Of a DNA stretch of 5,022 nucleotides, positions 1 through 4,377 are shown piece after piece. Positions within the stretch are counted from its first letter, which is position 1; every line of letters begins with the position of its first letter. The stretch is from Nitrososphaerota archaeon (lineage in GTDB: Archaea > Thermoproteota > Nitrososphaeria > Nitrososphaerales > UBA57). The stretch is taken from contig JACZWF010000123.1 in the NCBI GenBank assembly GCA_022572285.1, positions 1 through 5,022 of the forward strand, written 5' to 3'. A model generated the notes under the pieces. It worked only from the letters and a program-made list of their open reading frames with translations. It had not been told where the DNA came from and did no database searches. Made by a program: the position numbers and the translations under genes.

Positions 1-361
1 TTGGTGGTACTATCCATTTCCAATGGATAGCAGCTCCATGAGAAAAGCTAAGAGCCTTTCCTTCAGAGAGGTGAGGTTCTATTTGATTCCTGTAGAGGTT
101 CGCCTGTTCCATATCCGGAATTAGGAGATGAATGACATCGCTCTTCTCAACGGCATCTCCTATCTCCATTACCCGGTGCCCATCTCCGGCCGCTTGAGTC
201 CAGCTCTTACCATCCTTTCTCAAGCCGACTATCACATTGAATCCTGAGTCCTTCAGATTGGAGGCTTGCGCGGCTCCTTGTATACCATATCCTATCACAG
301 CAACAGTTTGACCTGCGAGTCCTTCGGTACTCACATCCTCATCATACCAAGTTTCTGCCAT
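1..361 (-). CDS. ilvC: Ketol-acid reductoisomerase, N-terminal part (3' end off the window)
   Basis: The enzyme makes 2,3-dihydroxy-isovalerate (or the methylvalerate analogue) from acetolactate or acetohydroxybutyrate with NADPH and Mg2+, the second common step of valine, leucine and isoleucine synthesis, in the cytoplasm. Reading leftward from the ATG at 361 gives 120 codons without a stop. The Rossmann-fold dinucleotide motif GYGIQGAAQ is at residues 24-32. The cofactor-specificity loop GLRKDGKSW is at 46-54, with Arg48 and Ser53 placed to hold the NADPH 2'-phosphate. LIPDMEQANLY follows at 80-90, and SFSHGAAIHWKWI, the segment carrying the active-site His, at 105-117. The usual bacterial motif is SHGFNI; the HGAAIHWKW form resembles what I remember of thaumarchaeal homologues. 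The Mg2+-binding C-terminal domain lies outside the window. A TATA-like CTTAAG centred about 28 nt upstream of the ATG suggests a nearly leaderless mRNA. Identification is secure. Confidence 0.96.
   Translation of the reverse strand, partial: MAETWYDEDVSTEGLAGQTVAVIGYGIQGAAQASNLKDSGFNVIVGLRKDGKSWTQAAGDGHRVMEIGDAVEKSDVIHLLIPDMEQANLYRNQIEPHLSEGKALSFSHGAAIHWKWIVPP
10..30 (-). repeat. Perfect 9-bp inverted repeat inside ilvC
   Basis: CTATCCATT and AATGGATAG form perfect 9-bp arms around a 3-base spacer, within the codons for IHWKWI of ilvC. In the mRNA they would form a short tight hairpin. The repeated Trp and Ile codons on either side of a Lys may explain the symmetry, so no function is assumed. 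Confidence 0.5.
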
Positions 362-383
362 TTAGGGACAACAACGATGGATG

Positions 384-393
384 TATCTTAAGG
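384..393. promoter_or_regulatory. TATA-like element between ilvC and the divergent winged-helix gene
   Basis: TATCTTAAGG contains the self-complementary CTTAAG (387-392), so it can be read as a weak TATA box in either direction. It is centred 28-29 nt from the ilvC ATG, close to the distance expected for an archaeal leaderless transcript. On the plus side it lies about 21-24 nt from the tandem TTG codons at 410 and 413 and about 80 nt from the ATG at 470. The box departs from the canonical TTTAWA, so the assignment is an inference from spacing. Confidence 0.4.
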
Positions 394-469
394 CTTACTC
401 CCTGGCTACTTGTTGACTAGAAGAAAGAAACGGATACTAGATAAAGGGGGGTCTCCACAAATTCCTCAG

Positions 470-958
470 ATGGTCCGATTTAGAGTAGCTCTCTCCTATG
501 GGTTTGGCGAGGTTTCGGTAGAAGGGGAGAACACCAAGGAAGTTATTGATTCCATAGACCAACTTAAGACGATTGGCAGAACGGCGGCAAAGAGGCTAAG
601 CGGAGCCCCTCCGAACAAGATCTCCATCGTGGAGAAGGGAGTATCAGGCGTAATCGCCGTGGACGGGAGAGGTAGGGTCGAATTAAAGATTCCAGAAACT
701 AGTAAACTATCTGGGAGAGAAGTCTTGGCACTTCTCCTCTTTGCCCTTGATAAACCATCCTCACCTTCTGACCTCTCGGCAAAGCTCTCAAATACGTGGA
801 AGAGGGTAAGCCCAAAGAGGATAAGCTCATACCTTACTGCGACGGGGAATACTCCCACAATTCGCGCGTATGTGGTAAAGGATGGCCACGGTTACAAGTT
901 GAATGCGGCTGGACGAGGCTGGGTAAAGAAAGAAATCCTTCCTAGGCTCTCAGCTTAG
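470..958 (+). CDS. Winged-helix-like protein, possible transcription regulator, divergent from ilvC
   Basis: I do not recognise a named family. From the ATG at 470 the protein has 162 residues. The N-terminal part (MVRFRVALSYGFGEVSVEGE) looks like a small alpha/beta domain, followed by a helix that ends in a basic TAAKRL. The last 80 residues look like a winged helix: a first helix LSGREVLALLLFAL, a DLSAKLSNTW helix, a SPKRISSYL recognition-like helix and a wing around YVVKDGHGYKLNAAGRGWV. The frame stays open upstream to TTG codons at 410 and 413, which would add up to 20 mostly basic residues (TRRKKRILDK...). I prefer 470 because the folded domain appears to begin there, but a leaderless start at 413 fits the TATA-like box at 384-393. 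Sharing a promoter region with ilvC makes it a candidate regulator of branched-chain amino acid synthesis. That role is inferred from position only. Confidence 0.75.
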   Translation: MVRFRVALSYGFGEVSVEGENTKEVIDSIDQLKTIGRTAAKRLSGAPPNKISIVEKGVSGVIAVDGRGRVELKIPETSKLSGREVLALLLFALDKPSSPSDLSAKLSNTWKRVSPKRISSYLTATGNTPTIRAYVVKDGHGYKLNAAGRGWVKKEILPRLSA

Positions 959-983
959 ATAGCTCTCTGGTTACGGGCAAACC

Positions 984-992
984 GACTTAACC
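984..992 (+). promoter_or_regulatory. Possible TATA box for the coiled-coil gene and tatC
   Basis: GACTTAACC is centred about 31 nt upstream of the ATG at 1019. A start site about 26 nt past the box would leave a leader of a few bases, as is common in archaea. The match to the TTTAWA core is weak and rests mainly on spacing. Confidence 0.3.
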
Positions 993-1018
993 TTCCGAAG
1001 GGCAAGCGAATTGAGAGA

Positions 1019-1270
1019 ATGAGGGGGAATCCTGACGGGAGGGTTCATTCAGAACTGCAGGGACGCATGGAAAGGGCAGAGCTCACTAATCTGAAGGCTC
1101 GGATTAGACGCCTTGAACATGAAATCAATTCGGTCTACGCGTCACTTGAGGAGATAAAGCTAAGACTGCCAGAGAGGAGACTATCTGAAACTGAAAAGAC
1201 CGAAATTAGAAGGATTATTGGTAGGATGTCGATAGACGAAATAGCAGAGAAATTTAGACAGGAAAAGTAA
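1019..1270 (+). CDS. Small charged coiled-coil protein of unknown function, upstream of tatC
   Basis: The protein has 83 residues from the ATG at 1019, or 67 from the ATG at 1067 (MERAELTNLKARIRRLEHEI). The second start lies just where the regular structure begins, so it is a serious alternative. Residues 17-50 form a heptad-like coiled coil with Leu or Ile at regular spacing (LTNLKARIRRLEHEINSVYA). The rest, LSETEKTEIRRIIGRMSIDE then IAEKF, is helical, and its end resembles a short helix-turn-helix half. There is no signal peptide or membrane segment, so it is probably cytoplasmic. It ends 30 bp before tatC on the same strand and is probably transcribed with it. A role in Tat export, for example as a chaperone or adaptor, is possible from position but nothing in the sequence shows it. 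Confidence 0.7.
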   Translation: MRGNPDGRVHSELQGRMERAELTNLKARIRRLEHEINSVYASLEEIKLRLPERRLSETEKTEIRRIIGRMSIDEIAEKFRQEK

Positions 1271-1300
1271 GGATTCCCAACCTAAAGGACACATTTATGG

Positions 1301-2125
1301 ATGAGGGGGGATCTCACTTCGTGGATGCCCCAGTCTAATGGTGATAGGCCATTACTAGAGCACATCGATGAGCTACGTGGTCGAATAATGAAGGTCTTGC
1401 TCTCAATAATTTTGGTGAGCACGTTCGTTTTCGTTTTCTCGATAAGGGAGTTTGCCTTCGGAGATATTATTGTTCCACTCCCGTTTCCAGACCTCTTTAA
1501 CAACATTGCCTCGGGAATAATTGAAGGGATTAGGGATTTAGTCCTTCCTTCATATGTTCGGGTCATTCTTACCACTCCAGGCCAAGCTATACTAGCCCAA
1601 TTTTACACGTCCATGTTGATAGGAATCATCGCTAGCATCCCTCTGATATTTCTGGAAGCCGGGGCGTTCATCCTACCTGGACTCTACGATGAAGAGAAGA
1701 GAATAGTTCAAAAGCTGGTGTTCCCGGCTACCGTTCTCTTCATTCTAGGAAGCCTACTGGCCTTGTTCTTCGTAATCCCATTCACGATGGATTTTCTGTA
1801 TCGATATGGTCTGGCTCTAGGTGCTGAAACATTCATCACTATAGATGAGCTCATCTCGTTTGTAGTCTTCTTTGTTGTAGCTTTTGGAATCTCATTCCAG
1901 CTACCTATAATAATGTGGCTCATATCGAAGGTTGGAATTGTTGATGCCAACTTTTGGAAGGCAAATTGGAGATACGTTTTCGTAGGGCTAGTCATCTTTG
2001 GTGCAGCGATAACTCCTGACGGAAGTGGGATAACTATGTGGTTTGTATCACTTCCCATGATGGGATTATATGTAATAGGATACCTCTCGACCAGATCCAT
2101 TGTCCGAAAAGAGAGAAAGAATTAG
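1301..2125 (+). CDS. tatC: Sec-independent (twin-arginine) translocase subunit TatC
   Basis: TatC is the polytopic membrane receptor that recognises the twin-arginine signal of folded substrates and recruits TatA. The 274 residues are about the family's usual length, with six predicted membrane segments, near residues 30-48, 101-118, 136-162, 185-207, 224-238 and 246-263. The conserved N-terminal cytoplasmic motif is HIDELRGRI at 21-29. FLEAGAFILPGLYDEEKR at 117-134 carries the Glu (E119) matching E. coli Glu103 in the signal-binding loop. FGISFQLPI at 195-203 matches the E. coli FGVSFE region, with Gln in place of Glu170, a change I recall from other TatC proteins. ITPDGS at 237-242 matches the conserved TP(P)D element. 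An internal ATG at 1325 (MPQSNGDRPLLEHID) is an alternative start; it is preceded by GAGGGGGGATC at 1303-1313 and by a TATA-like CATTTATGG at 1292-1300. Confidence 0.96.
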   Translation: MRGDLTSWMPQSNGDRPLLEHIDELRGRIMKVLLSIILVSTFVFVFSIREFAFGDIIVPLPFPDLFNNIASGIIEGIRDLVLPSYVRVILTTPGQAILAQFYTSMLIGIIASIPLIFLEAGAFILPGLYDEEKRIVQKLVFPATVLFILGSLLALFFVIPFTMDFLYRYGLALGAETFITIDELISFVVFFVVAFGISFQLPIIMWLISKVGIVDANFWKANWRYVFVGLVIFGAAITPDGSGITMWFVSLPMMGLYVIGYLSTRSIVRKERKN

Positions 2126-2144
2126 CTATTTCTAGTGCACCAGA

Positions 2145-2155
2145 TCTTTTATGTG
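2145..2155 (+). promoter_or_regulatory. TATA-like element downstream of tatC
   Basis: TCTTTTATGTG sits 20 bp past the tatC stop. If active it would start a transcript near 2176, just ahead of the two ATG codons at 2180 and 2187, reading through the short ORF and antisense to tatA. The same T-rich run could instead serve as a weak U-tract for tatC termination. Evidence is base composition and spacing only. Confidence 0.25.
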
Positions 2156-2186
2156 GGAGACTGGCATAGAAAAAGTGGGATGAACG

Positions 2187-2270
2187 ATGACGAAACTAGC
2201 CCTCAGAATAGATGAAGACGATCTTGAGTTAGTGAGTTCATCCTACAAAATCAAATCGAACGCTCGATGA
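2187..2270 (+). CDS. Doubtful 27-residue ORF between tatC and tatA
   Basis: An ATG at 2187 opens a frame of 27 codons (MTKLALRIDEDDLELV... ending SNAR) closed by TGA at 2268-2270, one base before the tatA stop codon on the other strand. A TATA-like TCTTTTATGTG at 2145-2155 lies about 37 nt upstream. A second ATG at 2180 in another frame gives only 11 codons. The composition is acidic at first and basic at the end, with no membrane segment and no family I recognise. It could be a true micro-protein, the remnant of a larger gene, or chance in a short intergenic stretch. The box could equally drive a small RNA. Confidence 0.25.
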   Translation: MTKLALRIDEDDLELVSSSYKIKSNAR

Positions 2271-2271
2271 C

Positions 2272-2595
2272 CTAAGAATTGAGTTTCCTTTTGATTGCTT
2301 CCCTGAGATCGTCTTCAGATTTCGTTGTTGCGTCGATTCCCACCGCCGCAGCAGCCTTTTGGAGTTCGGTCTTCGTAAGGCTTTTCGAAGGAGGGACAGT
2401 GTTGAAGTTTGTACTAGTCGAAGCCCTGATCTCTCTTTCTATCTCTGCTCGTCCCTTCTGAAACTCTCCCATAGCTTTTCCAACAGCTCTCGCAACCTCG
2501 GGGATCTTCTTTGAACCGAAGAGTAGCATTCCTGCTAGGAGGATAATCCAAATCCATTCAGGGCCTCCTATTACTAGCTCCAAGCCAGAAGTCAA
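2272..2595 (-). CDS. tatA: Twin-arginine translocase pore subunit TatA
   Basis: TatA oligomers form or weaken the membrane path through which folded twin-arginine substrates pass after TatC binds them. The 107-residue protein has the full TatA plan: a short N-terminus, GPEW at 11-14 with Glu13 in the place of the usual polar residue, one membrane helix at 14-26, the FGSKKIPE hinge at 26-33 (F26, G27) and an amphipathic helix to about 58. A Pro/Thr-rich linker follows. A C-terminal element at about 72-105 (SLTKTELQKAAAAVGIDATT, then EDDLREAIKRKL) resembles the helix-loop-helix tail of some archaeal TatA proteins. The start is TTG at 2595: an in-frame TAA lies two codons upstream, and the only later candidate, TTG at 2583, would cut into the conserved N-terminus. 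It converges on tatC and diverges from the insertase gene. Confidence 0.95.
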   Translation of the reverse strand: MTSGLELVIGGPEWIWIILLAGMLLFGSKKIPEVARAVGKAMGEFQKGRAEIEREIRASTSTNFNTVPPSKSLTKTELQKAAAAVGIDATTKSEDDLREAIKRKLNS

Positions 2596-2598
2596 CCG

Positions 2599-2616
2599 TT
2601 AGACACGACGGTCTAA
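2599..2616. promoter_or_regulatory. Operator-like palindrome in front of tatA
   Basis: TTAGAC-ACGACG-GTCTAA is an inverted repeat with perfect 6-bp arms and a 6-bp spacer. It lies between the TATA element and the tatA TTG and should cover the predicted tatA transcription start near 2601. That placement is typical of archaeal repressor sites, which block polymerase recruitment or start-site access. The regulator is unknown. Confidence 0.45.
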
Positions 2617-2630
2617 TATACTATTATATT
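2615..2630. promoter_or_regulatory. Symmetric divergent TATA element for tatA and the insertase gene
   Basis: AATATA-CTAT-TATATT is a 16-bp inverted repeat, the most A/T-rich stretch in the 82-bp gap between the two divergent genes. The half at 2625-2630 is about 32 nt from the tatA TTG, which would give a leader of a few bases. In the plus direction the halves predict starts near 2643-2653, leaving a leader of 25-35 nt before the ATG at 2678. It can therefore serve both genes. Confidence 0.6.
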
Positions 2631-2634
2631 ATGC

Positions 2635-2669
2635 ATGACCAAAAGCCTTTTCTTGAGTTAGTGGGTCAT
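2635..2669. repeat. Inverted repeat ATGACC / GGTCAT before the insertase gene
   Basis: ATGACC at 2635-2640 and GGTCAT at 2664-2669 are perfect 6-bp inverted arms 23 bp apart. They span the predicted plus-strand transcription start and leader of the insertase gene. Arms this short and this far apart can arise by chance; it is listed because it shares a small control region with the palindrome at 2599-2616. Confidence 0.25.
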
Positions 2670-2677
2670 AAACTACG

Positions 2678-3199
2678 ATGATCACAGGTATTCCCGACCT
2701 GACTCTAGTAATTGCCGGAATTTCTATTGCGGTTGCGATAGGCTCAGGGGTGAGTAGAAGGTTATTGACGAATGTGGAAGAGACCAAGAGAGTATCCAAA
2801 GAGGTCTCTGTATATCAAAAGGAGCTCAGGCAAGCGATGATGAAGAAGGATAAGAGCAAGGAAGTGAAACTGAAGAAGAAGGAGGCTCAGATGCGTCGGA
2901 TGCAGGGTAAGCTAGCGAGAGACAATATGAAACCTATGTTCGCGTTTTTCATTCCTCTGATGCTCATCTGGTGGGTGGGCCTTCCGGCACTTGTGGGACC
3001 AAACTGGCAAAGCTTAGCAGCTGCGTCATCACCCGTTTCGTTGAATATTCTTCCTTTCTGGCCACTCAATAGTGTTACATCAGAAAGCGTCACGGAATCG
3101 GGGACGGTGATTGTTCATTCGATATCTGTCTTTGTTTGGTATATGCTGGCCTCATTTTCCTTTCAAGGTGTAGTTTCAAAAATCCTTCGATTAACTTAG
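2678..3199 (+). CDS. DUF106 / EMC3-like membrane protein insertase of the Oxa1 superfamily
   Basis: Archaeal DUF106 proteins are relatives of bacterial YidC and eukaryotic EMC3, TMCO1 and Get1, and help hydrophobic segments into the membrane. The 173-residue protein shows the family's layout: a first membrane helix at about 7-26, a long lysine-rich coiled coil at about 32-83 (EETKRVSKEVSVYQKELRQA, then KEVKLKKKEAQMRRMQGKL) expected on the cytoplasmic side, where ribosomes or nascent chains could bind, a second membrane helix at about 88-106 after MKPMF, an outer loop with ILPFWPL at 124-130, and a third helix at about 146-163 followed by the basic tail SKILRLT. The start is ATG at 2678. It diverges from tatA across a shared promoter region, placing two membrane transport or insertion functions together. 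In many archaea I recall DUF106 near secY or adk instead, so this location may be lineage-specific. Confidence 0.88.
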   Translation: MITGIPDLTLVIAGISIAVAIGSGVSRRLLTNVEETKRVSKEVSVYQKELRQAMMKKDKSKEVKLKKKEAQMRRMQGKLARDNMKPMFAFFIPLMLIWWVGLPALVGPNWQSLAAASSPVSLNILPFWPLNSVTSESVTESGTVIVHSISVFVWYMLASFSFQGVVSKILRLT

Positions 3200-3227
3200 C
3201 TTATCTTGCCTTAGACTAGCTTATCTT
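3197..3227. repeat. 11-bp direct repeat between the insertase and the convergent gene
   Basis: TAGCTTATCTT occurs at 3197-3207 and again at 3217-3227, 20 bp apart. The first copy begins with the insertase stop codon TAG, and the second overlaps the TAA stop (minus strand, 3221-3223) of the convergent membrane gene. CTTAG also recurs every 15 bp at 3195, 3210 and 3225. On the plus strand the tract is pyrimidine-rich and may help end the insertase transcript. There is no stem-loop, so a terminator role is only suggested. Confidence 0.45.
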
Positions 3228-3550
3228 AGAGTGGTTCCGAGTAGTATCGATAGCCCCACAAGTTCAGCCGAACTCAGAGAAAACATGAATGGGGCAATCG
3301 ATGCATCGAAGTACCCATCCATGAAAATGTAGGAAAAGACCCCGAGACCGTTGTGAATAATGAGAAATAGTGCGAAGAGGACAAGCCCAACGGTGAAGCC
3401 GGATTTGATCCTATGGAAGCTTCGGGCATATATCACCAAGAGCCCTAACAATATTGCGATGTTTAACCCCGAAACCACCGCACTCAATTGCAATAACAAG
3501 GTCAATATTACCAACTTTGCGATGAAAATGGCATATTTAGTTTTCCCCAC
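3221..3550 (-). CDS. Small polytopic membrane protein of unknown function
   Basis: The 109-residue protein starts at GTG (3550); an ATG that begins two bases upstream (3552) is out of frame. It is very hydrophobic, with about four membrane segments near residues 6-24, 26-42, 53-73 and 88-106. A positive loop YARSFHRIKSG at 41-51 between the second and third suggests that this loop is cytoplasmic. NGLGVFSYIFMDGYFD at 67-82 forms the next turn. Its layout recalls short four-helix membrane proteins common in haloarchaea and thaumarchaea, but I cannot name the family and see no catalytic residues. It converges on the insertase gene and diverges from the Nudix cluster. The TATA element at 3580-3589 lies about 34 nt upstream, predicting a leader of about 8 nt. 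Confidence 0.78.
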   Translation of the reverse strand: MGKTKYAIFIAKLVILTLLLQLSAVVSGLNIAILLGLLVIYARSFHRIKSGFTVGLVLFALFLIIHNGLGVFSYIFMDGYFDASIAPFMFSLSSAELVGLSILLGTTLR

Positions 3551-3579
3551 ATTAAGGGGGAATCGTGTAACTCAATCGC

Positions 3580-3589
3580 TTTTTAAATA
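3580..3589. promoter_or_regulatory. Strong divergent TATA box TTTTTAAATA
   Basis: TTTTTAAATA is the best TATA match in the window and is nearly symmetric around TTTAAA. On the plus strand its centre is 28-29 nt upstream of a GTG at 3614, predicting a leader of about two bases. On the minus strand it is about 34 nt from the GTG of the membrane protein gene. One element probably serves both divergent units. Confidence 0.65.
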
Positions 3590-3613
3590 CTGGAGAGGGG
3601 AGCCTTGTATGCC

Positions 3614-4111
3614 GTGTCTTCGTCCGACAGCCTTGTAGACAGGATGGCAGAACATGCACCTCAGTTCAAAGGGTATGGAGAATCGGAAAATCGTCGTGCC
3701 TCGGACAAGATAGCAAGAGAAACTTGGGGAAAAGAATTACGATTCAGCATCGAGGTCTTAAGCAAACAGTTGAATGCGAATAGTAGACTCGAAGAGTCCA
3801 AGAAGCAAGTGGCCCAGACTGTTATTAGGAAGCTGAATTTGCTGGTAGAAGCTTTTGGTCAATCAGCTGGAGATACCCCGTTATTCCGTGCGAAAGACCT
3901 GGACGAAGGCGACATTGAGGCTATCGTCACTTTGGACCTGAATCTTCTAACGAGATCGACCGCAATTAAGGAAAAAGCCATCAGAACCTCCAGAGAGATA
4001 GCGAGCTCGCCTTCCTGGGATAACGAGGTCGACGAGCTTTACAACAAGATCAAGGACCTGGACGAGACTTGGAAGAGAAGGGGAAGACTTATTTCGACCA
4101 TAGGAACCTAA
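3614..4111 (+). CDS. Hypothetical helical protein, first gene of the Nudix cluster
   Basis: I do not recognise this protein. It has about 165 residues from GTG at 3614, is hydrophilic, and has no signal peptide or membrane segment. Most of it is predicted helix: WGKELRFSIEVLSKQL, an RLEESKKQVAQTVIRKLNLL stretch ending in VEAF, LDEGDIEAIVTLDLNLLTRS, and a charged C-terminal helix EVDELYNKIKDLDETWKRRG. No metal or nucleotide motif is visible. Three starts are possible: TTG at 3605 (after GAGAGGGG), GTG at 3614 and ATG at 3644. I favour 3614 because the TATA box at 3580-3589 predicts transcription to begin at about 3611-3613, which would leave 3605 outside the message. It is followed after 41 bp by the next gene on the same strand. 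A cytoplasmic helper or regulatory role is as far as I would go. Confidence 0.75.
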   Translation: MSSSDSLVDRMAEHAPQFKGYGESENRRASDKIARETWGKELRFSIEVLSKQLNANSRLEESKKQVAQTVIRKLNLLVEAFGQSAGDTPLFRAKDLDEGDIEAIVTLDLNLLTRSTAIKEKAIRTSREIASSPSWDNEVDELYNKIKDLDETWKRRGRLISTIGT

Positions 4112-4152
4112 TAGGAAGACATTAACGACATCGATGAATACATAGATGGGTT

Positions 4153-4377
4153 TTGCCTATCGAGAAATCTCTACGGTCTTACTTCTCTGCCTATCAAAAG
4201 AGGTTTCCTGAGAAAGGGGTCGATCATGCGCTCGTGGCATCAAGAAGGTGGATTACCAACTTCATTCGCTTCGTTCTGGACTCGGAAGTTCCTGCAGATT
4301 TAGCCAAGAAAATTGAGGATACTCTGGAAGAACTTCGAAAAGAAGGAATGTCTGACAGGCAGCAGAAACTGATGTGA
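4153..4377 (+). CDS. Hypothetical 74-residue helical protein directly upstream of the Nudix gene
   Basis: I do not recognise this family. The protein is short, charged and helical, with aromatic and basic residues in the first half (RSYFSAYQKRFP, SRRWITNFIRFVL) and an acidic then basic helix in the second (ADLAKKIEDTLEELRKEG). There is no membrane segment. The start must be TTG at 4153: the only in-frame codons between it and a TGA at 4135 are not usable starts. ATTAAC around 4120-4125 lies about 30 nt upstream and could be a weak promoter of its own. The stop TGA at 4375-4377 is followed with no gap by the GTG of the Nudix gene, so translation of the two is probably coupled and the proteins may work together. 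Conserved neighbourhood in relatives would be the best test of that. Confidence 0.7.
   Translation: MPIEKSLRSYFSAYQKRFPEKGVDHALVASRRWITNFIRFVLDSEVPADLAKKIEDTLEELRKEGMSDRQQKLM

Noticed and set aside
10..30. 9-bp hairpin in ilvC as an attenuator or regulatory RNA element
   Set aside because: It lies deep in the coding region within conserved residues (HWKWI), so codon symmetry is a sufficient explanation.
496..858. 120-codon frame on the minus strand opposite the winged-helix gene
   Set aside because: It is fully antisense to a better frame, has no family-like pattern and no promoter-like sequence in front.
1282..1575. 97-codon minus-strand frame opposite the start of tatC
   Set aside because: It is antisense to tatC, and its Ser/Lys/Ile-rich composition is the mirror of membrane-segment codons.
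1708..2100. 130-codon minus-strand frame opposite tatC
   Set aside because: tatC is certain here, and the antisense product has no recognisable domain.
2279..2461. 60-codon plus-strand frame inside tatA
   Set aside because: It is antisense to a clear TatA coding region, with no supporting start signal.
2887..3093. 68-codon minus-strand frame opposite the insertase
   Set aside because: It is antisense to a protein with a clear DUF106 layout.
3360..3638. 92-codon plus-strand frame opposite the small membrane protein
   Set aside because: The minus-strand frame shows coherent membrane helices and a well-placed TATA box. This frame runs through the promoter and into the next gene.
4146..4211. 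ATG-started 21-codon frame overlapping the 74-residue gene
   Set aside because: It is short, out of frame with the longer coding region, and ends soon. It does not suggest a frameshift because the TTG frame is intact through to the Nudix junction.
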